Positions 24,676 through 34,845 of a stretch of 64,000 nt of DNA are shown here, piece by piece. Within the stretch, counting starts at the first letter, position 1. Each line of letters begins with the position of its first letter. A program made the position numbers and the translations under genes. The notes beneath the pieces were generated by a model. That model made no database searches. It had not been told where the DNA came from and saw only the letters and a program-made list of their open reading frames with translations. Source of the stretch: 40CM-2-70-7 sp035631315 (GTDB lineage: Bacteria; Gemmatimonadota; Gemmatimonadetes; Gemmatimonadales; GWC2-71-9); assembly GCA_035631315.1 (NCBI GenBank), contig DASQIZ010000069.1, positions 62,001 through 126,000 on the forward strand, read 5' to 3'.

Positions 24676-27503
24676 CGAGCCCCCGCTCCCATCACGACGC
24701 GCCGTTCGGCATCCGACGATCCCGGCACCGTCACCCGGGCGTCGAGCAGTGGATGAAACCCATCCGGAAGGGCCGGTACGTTCACGCCATCCGTTTCGAT
24801 TGCCGAGCGGCCACCAGCCACCACGGCGATCGGGCGGCGAGCGGCGTTGCCCGTCGCACTCGCGCTATCCATGAGGAACCGGACTCGCACCGTCGCCTCC
24901 CAGGGTTCCGCGTGGTCGATGAGCGCGAGTGCCGGGAAGAGCTCGATGAGTGCGGGAGTGCCGGGCACTCCCGCCGGCAGGCCGAATGACTGCCGGCCTA
25001 CCGCGTAGTTGAGCGGAGCGTCGTTGAGATGTTGCCCGGCCGTATCGTACACGGTGACTCCGAAGTCAGTGAACCGTCCCCACTGCGCCCGCGGCATCTC
25101 CACATCGACTTCCGCCCGTGCCGCCCACCGGGGCACCGGGACGGCGATCGACTCCGCCGGCGTGCCTCGCCCCGACACCTGGATATCACGCTCGGCGCCG
25201 ATCACGCGGACCGACAACGTGCCGTTGATGCTCGACGACGTCGCATTCGACACCTCGATCCCGTTCCCCGTCACCTCGAGCGACGCCGGGCTCAGCTCGG
25301 CATGCACATCCACGTTGGTGGCGTTCAGCGGCGGCGCCGTCACGTCCAGCTCGTAGACCCCCGGAACCAGATCTTCGCCCCGAACCCGGAAGGCCGCCCA
25401 CGGCGCAGCGTCGGGACCGGTGTCGGCCTTGCCCCCATCGCGGAACGGTCGCCCCGGCGGCTCGTAGAGATGGACCGTCGCGGCATCCGAGGGACTGGAG
25501 CCGCGTACCGCGATCGACAGCGTCGCACCCGGCGTGGGTACGAGAAGGAAGTAGCGGTGCACCTGTGAAGGCGCGATGCGGCGGTGCAGGTCGGACAGCG
25601 CGCCCCGCGTGAGATCGTAGGGCACCACCACTGTGTTCTTCAGCGTGAAGAGGGCCCCGGCCAGCGTATCGTCCGGGACGGACGCCGTGACGGTGCCGAC
25701 GTAGACGCCCGGAGTCGTCAGGCGTCGCGGGTCCATGGGCACCACAAGGTCGATACCCCGCGGATCTGAGGTCAACACCGGAGGTACGGACATCCAGGAC
25801 GCATCGTCCTTGAGCTCGAACCGGGCCGGGCGGAACCCATCCACGTGCGCGATCCGGAAGCGCGCAACGGTGTCACCGGGGCCCAGGCCGTCGCGCCGGA
25901 ATCCGCCGGACCGGCCCTGATCGGCGACGATCTCGTACCGCGCGCCCTGATGACCGGCGACCAGCCAGCGGTACGCGGCCTCGAGGCGGGGTGTTCCGGC
26001 GCCGTCATCCAGCGAAGTCCATCCCGTCATGGGGGCCGCGGTGGCACGCAGTGAGGCGATGAGGTCGGCGGCCGTCACGTGGCGCTGCTCCTGCGCCATC
26101 CCCGAGAGCAGCCGGGCCACAAGTCCGGCGGCATACGGCGCCGACATGCTGGTGCCGACTTTGATCTCGTGTCCGGTGTCCCAGCGCGGCACCGTGGAGT
26201 ACGCCACGCCGGGCGTAACGATGTCCGGTTTCCCAGCGTTGCCGCCTCGGGAGCTCCAATCTCCCATGACGTCAGGCGCGGGAATTTCTCCCGGCACCGT
26301 CGGCCTCGCGAACGCGCCGGGCAGCAGCGACCCGACGGCCAGCACCAGATCGGCGGAGCCGGGATAACTCAGCGTGGAGAGCCCGGGACCGTCGTTGCCC
26401 GCGCTCACCGCCAGCACGACGTCGGGATGGGTCTGCAGGAACTCGTTCACCACGGAATCGATCACCACTTTGCCGTCGTGCTCGTCTCCGACCCCGAAGC
26501 TCATCGACAGGACGAGCGGCAGGCCGCGTGCGGCCGCATACGCTGCCGCGTAGCGCATCGCGCGGATCATGGAGCCGTTCACGGAAATCCCGCCCCGCGC
26601 GTTGTTCGCGATCTTGAGGGCCAGGATCTGCGCGCCCGGTGCGACGCCGTCGAATCCTGCGACGTTGTCGATGTTGTGGCCCGCCGCGATCCCCGCGACA
26701 TGCGTCCCGTGGGCCAGGTTGTCCCCGACGATGTCGAGAACCGGCGCGCCATTCACCTCGGCAAAGTTCGCCACCAGCGTAATGGGCCTGGTACCCAGGG
26801 CGATGGTCTGCCGGCCCTCCCGATAGTCGTGGAGCGCCATCTCGTCTTCGAAGGAACCGTTCAGGTTGGAGTCGATGAAGGCGACCCACCCGTCGGTGGC
26901 GTGGACCACGACCACCGGAAAGACATCCGTGTTGTCCCCGTCGCCATTCAGGTCGCCACCAGGTACCGGGCCGAGGGCGATTTCGCGGAGAAAGCCGCCG
27001 TACCAGGTGTTCGAGACCGCCATTCGGCCGATCCGCCCGGCCCCGACGAAGGTGTGGCTCCCAAACGCCATCCGATTGCCGTCCGGCGAGAACGGAGTCA
27101 GCGTGATCCGTCCTTCTCCCGAGAAGTCCCGCTCCTCGATGACCTTGGGCGCGCCCGTACTCGTCGTGATCAGCCCGGCAACGCCCGGATCGACGCCGGT
27201 GTCGAGAATTCCGATGATCACGCCGCGACCATCGTACGTGGGATGAGCAGCCGCAAAGCGATCCACACCCGCACTCCGCAGGGAAAGCATCCCGGCGAGG
27301 TAGGCGGCCGCGGGAGACATCACGGGCCGCAGGCCGGGCATGGCATCAGCGGGAACAGGAGCGGGGACCGGTTCGGCGGACGGGGATACCGCGGGAGCAG
27401 CGGGCGTGGTACGCGGCGTGACGTCCGATGTCGGCCGGGCTCCGGCGCAGGCCATCGCAAGCGTCAGACCCGCGGTGGCCACGCCCATCCACCGCCTCGC
27501 CAT
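24672..27503 (-). CDS. exported S8 subtilase-family serine protease
   Basis: 943 residues. The ATG at 27503 overlaps the carboxyltransferase stop by one base (TGATG). N-terminal signal with a Cys near residue 19 (possible lipoprotein, imperfect lipobox), a Pro/Ala/Thr-rich linker to about 60, then the catalytic domain with Asp about 101 (GILDTGVDPG), His about 265 (HGTHVAGIAAG) and Ser about 452 (GTSMSAPYAAG). The remaining 450 residues are beta-rich, resembling the C-terminal region of large subtilases such as tripeptidyl peptidase II; this comparison is by eye. A secreted protease is unexpected in an intracellular acyl-CoA operon. Confidence 0.92.
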   Translation of the reverse strand: MARRWMGVATAGLTLAMACAGARPTSDVTPRTTPAAPAVSPSAEPVPAPVPADAMPGLRPVMSPAAAYLAGMLSLRSAGVDRFAAAHPTYDGRGVIIGILDTGVDPGVAGLITTSTGAPKVIEERDFSGEGRITLTPFSPDGNRMAFGSHTFVGAGRIGRMAVSNTWYGGFLREIALGPVPGGDLNGDGDNTDVFPVVVVHATDGWVAFIDSNLNGSFEDEMALHDYREGRQTIALGTRPITLVANFAEVNGAPVLDIVGDNLAHGTHVAGIAAGHNIDNVAGFDGVAPGAQILALKIANNARGGISVNGSMIRAMRYAAAYAAARGLPLVLSMSFGVGDEHDGKVVIDSVVNEFLQTHPDVVLAVSAGNDGPGLSTLSYPGSADLVLAVGSLLPGAFARPTVPGEIPAPDVMGDWSSRGGNAGKPDIVTPGVAYSTVPRWDTGHEIKVGTSMSAPYAAGLVARLLSGMAQEQRHVTAADLIASLRATAAPMTGWTSLDDGAGTPRLEAAYRWLVAGHQGARYEIVADQGRSGGFRRDGLGPGDTVARFRIAHVDGFRPARFELKDDASWMSVPPVLTSDPRGIDLVVPMDPRRLTTPGVYVGTVTASVPDDTLAGALFTLKNTVVVPYDLTRGALSDLHRRIAPSQVHRYFLLVPTPGATLSIAVRGSSPSDAATVHLYEPPGRPFRDGGKADTGPDAAPWAAFRVRGEDLVPGVYELDVTAPPLNATNVDVHAELSPASLEVTGNGIEVSNATSSSINGTLSVRVIGAERDIQVSGRGTPAESIAVPVPRWAARAEVDVEMPRAQWGRFTDFGVTVYDTAGQHLNDAPLNYAVGRQSFGLPAGVPGTPALIELFPALALIDHAEPWEATVRVRFLMDSASATGNAARRPIAVVAGGRSAIETDGVNVPALPDGFHPLLDARVTVPGSSDAERRVVMGAGAR

Positions 27504-29071
27504 CAGCGTGACTCCGGTAAGGAGAACGTGCCCAGATGGGGGCCGGAGAACTCCGCCGCGGTCTCGAAGAGGAACGAGAGGATATCCCGCGTCTCTTCCG
27601 GCGTCACGATCGCGTCGACGTATCCACGGGCCGCGGCGTACTTGGCATCGAGCTGGTGCTCGTAATCGGCACGCATGGCGTCCACGGCTGCCGCATTCTC
27701 CGGCTTTGCCGCCCCCGCGCCAAACACCGCCTGCACCGCCGACTCCCCTTCCATCACGCCCATGCGGCCCGTGGGCCACGAGAGAATAAAGTCCGGGTCG
27801 AAGCCCTGCCCCGCCATCGCGTAGTAGCCAGCGCCCGAAGCGTGGTTCAAGGTCAGCACGATCTTCGGCACCGTCGCGGTCGCCATCGCTTCCACGAAGT
27901 GCGCCCCGGCCCGGATGATCCCCGAGTGCTCCGCCTCGGTACCGATCATGAACCCCGACACGTCCTGCACGAAGAGCAACGGGATGCGCTCGCGATCGGC
28001 GTTCTCGATGAAGTACGCGGTCTTCTCGGCGGACTCGGTATAGATGATGCCGCCGATCTTGGGAGGCTCCCCCTTCTTGCCCTTGATCAGCTGGCGGGCG
28101 TTCGCGATGACGGCCACCGGGCGCCCCGCGATCCGTCCATGGCCACAGAGAATCTCCGGCGCGACATCCGGCTGAAAGGGATCGAACGCGCCGCCGTCGA
28201 GCAGGCCGTCGAGCACCACCTGCGTGTCGTATCCCATGCGGTGATCGGCGGGGAGCGCATCGTAGAGCGCCTTGCCGTTTTTCCTGGGGGCCGAGCCACT
28301 GAGTGCAGCGGGAGTCGCCCGCGGCAGCCGCCCGACATAGTCGCGGATGCGGCTCAGGCATTCCTGGTCGTTCTTCGCCCTGTAGTGGGCCACCGCGGAC
28401 ACGCTGGTGTGCGTGCTCGCGCCGCCGAGTGTTTCCGCATCCACCGTCTGTCCGGTGGCCCCCTTTACGAGGTTCGGGCCGCCGAGGCCCATGAACGACG
28501 TGCCTTCCACCATGAAGATCACGTCCGACAGCGCGGGCAGGTACGCGCCGCCCGCGATGCAGGGCCCCATGACCGCGGAGATCTGCGGTACGCGGAGATA
28601 GTGCCGCATGATCGAGTTGTAGTAGAAGATCCGCGCGGCCCCGTACTGCCCCGGGAACACGCCCCCCTGATACGGGAGGTTCACGCCCGCCGAGTCGACC
28701 AGATAGATGATGGGGATGCGCTGGCGCATGGCGGCTTCCTGCGCCCGGAGGATCTTCTTGATGGTCTCGGGCCACCAAGAGCCCGCCTTCACCGTCGCGT
28801 CGTTCGCGACGACCACGACCGGGCGGCCGGCGACGCGCCCGAGCCCCGTGACCACTCCGGCGGCCGGAGCCGTGCCCTCATACTGATCGAACGCGACGAG
28901 GAGGCCGATCTCTAGCCAGGGGCTCCCCCGGTCCAGGAGGGCCGACACCCGCTCGCGGGCCGTCAGTTTTCCCTGATCGTGTTGCTTGGCGACCTTGTCC
29001 GCGCCGCCACCGGCTTCGATGCGGGACTTGAGCTCGCGGTACTCGGCCGTCAGCGCTTGGAGGCGACTCAT
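27503..29071 (-). CDS. acyl-CoA carboxylase carboxyltransferase (beta) subunit
   Basis: 522 residues, crotonase-fold carboxyltransferase of a biotin-dependent acyl-CoA carboxylase. Motifs: KLTARERVSALLD, KAGSWWPETIKKILRAQE, YLVDSAGVNLPYQGGVFPGQYG, GPCIAGGAYLPALSD, GGPNLVKGATGQ, and a late GFMIGTEAEHSGIIRAGA. Closest in style to methylcrotonyl-/geranyl-CoA carboxylase beta chains, but substrate is not certain. No biotin carboxylase (alpha) gene is in the window, so it must be encoded elsewhere. Starts directly after the B12-binding gene (no gap). Confidence 0.93.
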   Translation of the reverse strand: MSRLQALTAEYRELKSRIEAGGGADKVAKQHDQGKLTARERVSALLDRGSPWLEIGLLVAFDQYEGTAPAAGVVTGLGRVAGRPVVVVANDATVKAGSWWPETIKKILRAQEAAMRQRIPIIYLVDSAGVNLPYQGGVFPGQYGAARIFYYNSIMRHYLRVPQISAVMGPCIAGGAYLPALSDVIFMVEGTSFMGLGGPNLVKGATGQTVDAETLGGASTHTSVSAVAHYRAKNDQECLSRIRDYVGRLPRATPAALSGSAPRKNGKALYDALPADHRMGYDTQVVLDGLLDGGAFDPFQPDVAPEILCGHGRIAGRPVAVIANARQLIKGKKGEPPKIGGIIYTESAEKTAYFIENADRERIPLLFVQDVSGFMIGTEAEHSGIIRAGAHFVEAMATATVPKIVLTLNHASGAGYYAMAGQGFDPDFILSWPTGRMGVMEGESAVQAVFGAGAAKPENAAAVDAMRADYEHQLDAKYAAARGYVDAIVTPEETRDILSFLFETAAEFSGPHLGTFSLPESR

Positions 29072-29491
29072 CTACGCGGCGACATGCGTCGCGGCCCACT
29101 CCTCGATGTACTTGATGAGCTCGGAGGTAGGAGTGCCGGGCCCGAAGAGCTTGCCGACGCCCTCGGACTCGAGGCGGGATACGTCTTCCGGAGGAATGAT
29201 GCCGCCTCCCGTGAGCAGCACGTCGTGACGTCCCGCGTCCTTGAGGAGCTGCTTCACCCGCGGGAAGAGCGTCAGATGCGCACCGGATAGAATCGACAGC
29301 CCCACGACGTCGACGTCTTCCTGCACCGCGGCACGGGCGATCATCTCCGGCGTCTGGTGGAGGCCGGTGTAAATCACTTCCATCCCGGCGTCACGCAGGG
29401 CGGCCGCCACGACCTTGGCTCCGCGGTCATGCCCGTCGAGGCCAGGCTTGGCCACGAGGACGCGAATCGGGCGCTTCTTGCGGTTCGGCAT
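29072..29491 (-). CDS. icmB: acyl-CoA mutase small subunit, B12-binding (IcmB-like)
   Basis: 139 residues, a stand-alone cobalamin-binding domain. The DxHxxG motif is LDGHDRGA (His is the lower axial ligand), with SILSGAH and LLTGGGIIPPEDV in place. Its length matches the separate small subunit of isobutyryl-CoA mutase rather than the fused domain of methylmalonyl-CoA mutase. It lies 2 bases after the large subunit and next to meaB in the operon, as expected for a functional mutase with its chaperone. Confidence 0.88.
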   Translation of the reverse strand: MPNRKKRPIRVLVAKPGLDGHDRGAKVVAAALRDAGMEVIYTGLHQTPEMIARAAVQEDVDVVGLSILSGAHLTLFPRVKQLLKDAGRHDVLLTGGGIIPPEDVSRLESEGVGKLFGPGTPTSELIKYIEEWAATHVAA

Positions 29492-29493
29492 TT

Positions 29494-31052
<1,559 letters not shown>

Positions 31053-31056
<4 letters not shown>

Positions 31057-32084
31057 GGCGTCACTCCGCCCTTCACCTGATCCAGGATCTCCGCCGCCAC
31101 CTCGTATGGGTTGCGGTCTCCCTCCACCATTGCGTCGAGCCGGCGCTCGAGCACATCCCCCGCCGCCGACTCGTCCCATAGCCACTCAGCCAGATGCCGC
31201 TCGACCAGCGAGCGCGTCCGCTCCGTCAGGCGACGCCGGCGCCGCTCGATCAGCTTGCCGCTCGCTTCCAGGTACGTCCGGTGCCGGTCGAGTGCTGCCA
31301 CGACGTCGGCGACGCCTTCACCTTGCGACGCCACCGTGGCGAGCACGGGAGGCTCCCATGCGCTCGCGGCGGCGGTCTCCTTCGGTTTTCTGGCGCCGGG
31401 CTTGTGATGCGCGGAGACGTGGCGAAATGCGTTGCCCCGTCTGATGCCGAGCATCACCTCGATTTCCTGGCGCAGCCGGTCGGCACCGGGCCGGTCACTC
31501 TTGTTGACCGCATAGATGTCCGCGATCTCCATGACGCCGGCCTTCAGGGTCTGAATCGCGTCGCCGGACTCCGGCACCAGCACCAGCACCGTGCTCTCCG
31601 CCGTCCGCGCGATGTCCAGCTCCGTCTGGCCCACACCGACGGTTTCGATCAGGATGCGGTCGAATCCGAACGCGTCGAGCACGTCCGCGACCTCTTCCGT
31701 CGCCATCGCCAGTCCACCGAGTGAGCCCCGAGTGGCCATGGACCGGATGAACACGTCGGGGTCCATGCTCACCGACTCCATCCGGATGCGGTCCCCCAGC
31801 AGCGCCCCGCCGGTGAAGGGGCTGGTCGGGTCCACCGCGACCACGGCGACCTTGAGTCCCGCTCCCCGGAAGTGCTGGACCAGCCGCTCCGTGAGGGTGC
31901 TTTTCCCCGCCCCCGGAGGTCCGGTGATGCCGATGCGCCGGGCTCCCTTGGAGCCCACGCGGCCATGGATGTGCGAGAGCACCCCTTCGTAGCCGGGGCG
32001 ACGACTCTCCACCAGGCTGATGGCGCGCGCCAGCGCGGCAGGATCCTGCCGTTCCAGCCCCTCGACCAGGCTCTCGGTCCCCAT
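31053..32084 (-). CDS. meaB: mutase-associated GTPase chaperone MeaB/ArgK family
   Basis: 343 residues. G3E-type GTPase: Walker A GPPGAGKSTLTE, switch-like VAVDPTSPFTGGALLGDRIRM, the family's ETVGVGQTELDIA, and NKSDRPGADR for guanine. Loads and protects adenosylcobalamin in acyl-CoA mutases. Directly upstream of icmA with a 4-base overlap; 11 bases downstream of the CBS-domain transporter genes. Confidence 0.95.
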
Positions 32085-32095
32085 CTCTATGGAAG

Positions 32096-33301
32096 CTAAA
32101 CGCTTCCGGGGGTCGCGTCAGCCCTGGCATCGAGCGCAGTGACGCGAACCGGACTTGCCCGCACGAGCACTCGCTCGATTCGGACGGTGGATGCTGCTAC
32201 GACGTCGAGCTCGAGTCCCTCGATGGTGACCCGCTCGCCGGCTTTCGGAATCCGCCCGAGGAGCTGGGTGAGAAAGCCGCCCACCGTCTGCGCGCCGCGC
32301 CCCTCCCGGGGATGGCCAAAGCGCTCCCGCAAATGCTCGATGGGAGCGCCGCCCTCGACCTCCATGACCTGCATTTCCTTTTCGGGGGCCTTCGGCTCGG
32401 TGGGAAACAGGTCCCGCATGAGTGTGGTCAGGAGATCCTCGAACGTCACCACGCCCGCGGTTCCCCCGAACTCGTCCACCACGACGGCCAGACGCGCACC
32501 CCCGCGCTGCATTTCGACCAACAGGTCGGCGGCCGGACGGCCGGAGAGGACCGTGAGAATCGGACGTACCGGGATCGGCGCATTGGGGTCGAGCCAGAGC
32601 AGGTCCTTCGAGTAGGTGACGCCGACGATGTCGTCGAGTGAATTCCCCAACACCGGATAGCGGGAGTAGCCGGATTGGAGGAACACGTGCGCCGCTTCGC
32701 CCGCCGGGGTTCCCTGTGGCAACGCGACGATGGCCGTGCGCGGCGTCATCACATCCCGGACGGGGCGGTCGGCGAATGCGAGTACTCCCGACACCACCTC
32801 GAGCTCGTCGACACCCGCCAGCGCGTCCGAACCGGCGCCGGTGAGCATCGCGGCGAGCGCGTGACGCGTCGATGGGTCCCGGCGGGGCAGGAAGGGACCA
32901 AGGGCGCTACTCAACCAGTTGATCAGCGGCAGCGTCCGCGACACGATCCGCTCGGCCCACCGTCGTCCCAGCACGCGCGGTACGACGTACGAGGCGACGA
33001 CGAACACCGGCACCACCACCGCGAACGTCACGATCCCGAGGAAGGTGGGCGTGAGCTCGAGGAAGAGCGCGGGAACCGCCGCACCCGCCGCCAGCACACC
33101 GAGGGTCGTCAGCGCGTTGGCGGTCGCCAGGACCCGCCCCGGGTTCTCTACCAGCGCCGAGGTCGACCCGGACCCGCGGAGCCGCAGGCTGACCCAGCGA
33201 CCCAGCTCCGCCTGACTCACGGAGGCGGCGGCGACTCCAATCGTCGCGGACGTGGCGGCGACCAGGAGCGCAAGCGCGAGGAGGAGCAGTCCGGCGGTCA
33301 C
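32096..33301 (-). CDS. CNNM/CorC-type (hemolysin family) CBS-domain membrane protein, second copy
   Basis: 401 residues from the GTG at 33301 (GTGA overlap). N-terminal DUF21 membrane domain (three or four helices to about 150), a CBS pair (VMTPRTAIVALPQG; VGVTYSKDLL; VVVDEFGGTAGVVTFEDLL) and the C-terminal CorC/HlyC domain (GGFLTQLLGRIPKAGERV). The family is linked to Mg2+ or other divalent cation extrusion. A tandem paralogue of the preceding gene; the pair may form a heterodimer. Confidence 0.9.
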   Translation of the reverse strand: MTAGLLLLALALLVAATSATIGVAAASVSQAELGRWVSLRLRGSGSTSALVENPGRVLATANALTTLGVLAAGAAVPALFLELTPTFLGIVTFAVVVPVFVVASYVVPRVLGRRWAERIVSRTLPLINWLSSALGPFLPRRDPSTRHALAAMLTGAGSDALAGVDELEVVSGVLAFADRPVRDVMTPRTAIVALPQGTPAGEAAHVFLQSGYSRYPVLGNSLDDIVGVTYSKDLLWLDPNAPIPVRPILTVLSGRPAADLLVEMQRGGARLAVVVDEFGGTAGVVTFEDLLTTLMRDLFPTEPKAPEKEMQVMEVEGGAPIEHLRERFGHPREGRGAQTVGGFLTQLLGRIPKAGERVTIEGLELDVVAASTVRIERVLVRASPVRVTALDARADATPGSV

Positions 33302-34458
33302 TCGCGCTCGAAGTAGACCCGGGTGACCCGGCGTCGGTCCACGCGCTCCACCACCACGCGGAAGCCGTCGAGGTGCAGCTCTTCCCCCGCGCGCGGCACC
33401 CGGCCCAGGACGGAGTAGATGAGTCCGCCGACGGTCGAGACCTCGGCATTCTGGAAATCCGCGCCGAGCGTCTGCGAGAGCTGATCGAGACCGACACCGC
33501 CATGCACCCAATAGCGGTCGCCATCCTGCTCGATCGCGGGAGGCTCGGCGCCGGGATCGTCACGGATCTCTCCGACGATCTCCTCGAGAATGTCTTCGAG
33601 CGTCACGAGGCCTGCGGTGCCACCGAATTCGTCCACCACGATGGCGATGTGCGCGCGGCCCCGCTGGAAGTCGTGCAGCTGCGCGTCCAGGACTTTGGAC
33701 TCGGGCACGTAGGCGGCGGAGCGTACGAGCTCGCGCCACTCGGCAGGCCGGGCTTTCAGTCCCAGCGCAATCGGCACCAGGTCCTTCGCGAACACCACGC
33801 CGAGCACGGCGTCGGGTGTTCCGTCGAACACCGGCAGGCGGGTGTGCCCGCTCTCCTTGAACACGCGGAGCAGCTCGTCGTACGGCGCGGACACATCGAT
33901 GCCCACGAGGTCGAGCCGGGGCGTCATCACTTCATCCACCGTCGTATCCGCCATCATGAACACGCCGAGGAGCATGTCGCGCTGGGCACCGCCGAGGACG
34001 GGCGAGGCGGGGCGCGGGAGGTGTACGAGACCGTGCAGGCCGCGGTCGGCCCAGCCGAGGAGGGACAGCAGAAAGTCAAAGGCGGCGAGGGACCGGCGAG
34101 CGACAGGGAGCACCGCGGCGGCAAGCTCCGGGGCGAGACTCGCGAGACTCCGCGGGAGGGCGTCGCCGACGACGAATAGGAACACCGTCGCCACCGCCAC
34201 GGAGATCAAGCCACCCATGGGCCCGCGGGTCCACCAACTGAGGGCACTGGCGCCCGCCACCGCGGCCAGCACCAGGAGGGCCAGCCGTGCGACGTGGAGC
34301 CCCCGATGAAGCGGCACGCGAGCGCCGGGCGGCGCATCGGCCAGGGTGTGGGCGGTCTCTCCCACCGCGGCTTCCTCGCCCAGCGACAGGAGCCCCGCCC
34401 ACAGAGCCGCGCCGAGGGCGATCAGCGCCTCGACGAGCAGGAGCGCGCCGCCGCTCAT
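33298..34458 (-). CDS. CNNM/CorC-type (hemolysin family) CBS-domain membrane protein, first copy
   Basis: 386 residues from the ATG at 34458, which overlaps the ybeY stop (ATGA). DUF21 transmembrane domain (about 1-130), CBS pair (VDEVMTPRLDLVGID; LPVFDGTPDAVLGVVFAKDL; VVDEFGGTAGLVTLEDILEEIVGEI) and the transporter-associated domain (VGGLIYSVLGRVPRAGE). Linkage ybeY-corC is widespread in bacteria, supporting the assignment. Likely divalent cation efflux, unproven here. Confidence 0.9.
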   Translation of the reverse strand: MSGGALLLVEALIALGAALWAGLLSLGEEAAVGETAHTLADAPPGARVPLHRGLHVARLALLVLAAVAGASALSWWTRGPMGGLISVAVATVFLFVVGDALPRSLASLAPELAAAVLPVARRSLAAFDFLLSLLGWADRGLHGLVHLPRPASPVLGGAQRDMLLGVFMMADTTVDEVMTPRLDLVGIDVSAPYDELLRVFKESGHTRLPVFDGTPDAVLGVVFAKDLVPIALGLKARPAEWRELVRSAAYVPESKVLDAQLHDFQRGRAHIAIVVDEFGGTAGLVTLEDILEEIVGEIRDDPGAEPPAIEQDGDRYWVHGGVGLDQLSQTLGADFQNAEVSTVGGLIYSVLGRVPRAGEELHLDGFRVVVERVDRRRVTRVYFERE

Positions 34459-34829
34459 GTCCCTGCCCCGGCCAAGCGCCGCACGTAACGCTCCTGGGTC
34501 CGCCACATCGTCGACCGGGTGCGTCCCGGCCCCGCGGGATGATCGTAGCCCAGCACGTGCAGGGTGCCGTGAACTGCCAGACGAATCATCTCTTCCCGCA
34601 ATGCCGCCGCGCCCTTACCCCGCACCCACGCGCGCGCCGCGGCGGGGCACAGGTAGACATCGCCGTGGAGCGTGCCGTCAGGCTGGGGGAGGGGGAAGGA
34701 AATCACGTCGGTCAGGCCGCGGTGCCCGAACGTCTGCCGGTTGAGGGCCTTCATCCGCGCGGGGGGCAGCAACGTGAGGGAAATGCGCGCGCCGGGCGCG
34801 CCTTCCCAGGCCAGCACCTGACGCGCCAC
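34455..34829 (-). CDS. ybeY: endoribonuclease YbeY (16S rRNA maturation)
   Basis: Metal-dependent RNase with the H3 motif HGTLHVLGYDHP and the conserved LTDVISFPLPQ. With the GTG at 34829 it has 124 residues, somewhat short because the N-terminal helix (LLRTVARQVLAWEG) loses its first turn; an upstream start at 34934 would restore it but overlaps the 7TM-HD gene by 89 bases and adds an Arg/Pro-rich leader. The true start is therefore uncertain. Order phoH-7TMHD-ybeY-corC matches many bacteria. Confidence 0.88.
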   Translation of the reverse strand: MARQVLAWEGAPGARISLTLLPPARMKALNRQTFGHRGLTDVISFPLPQPDGTLHGDVYLCPAAARAWVRGKGAAALREEMIRLAVHGTLHVLGYDHPAGPGRTRSTMWRTQERYVRRLAGAGT

Positions 34830-34845
34830 GGTGCGCAGAAGGCGC

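Noticed and set aside
27504..28778. Upstream extension of the subtilase reading frame by 425 codons
   Set aside because: It runs through the carboxyltransferase gene in another frame, is Arg/Gly-rich without any domain, and the signal peptide begins at 27503.
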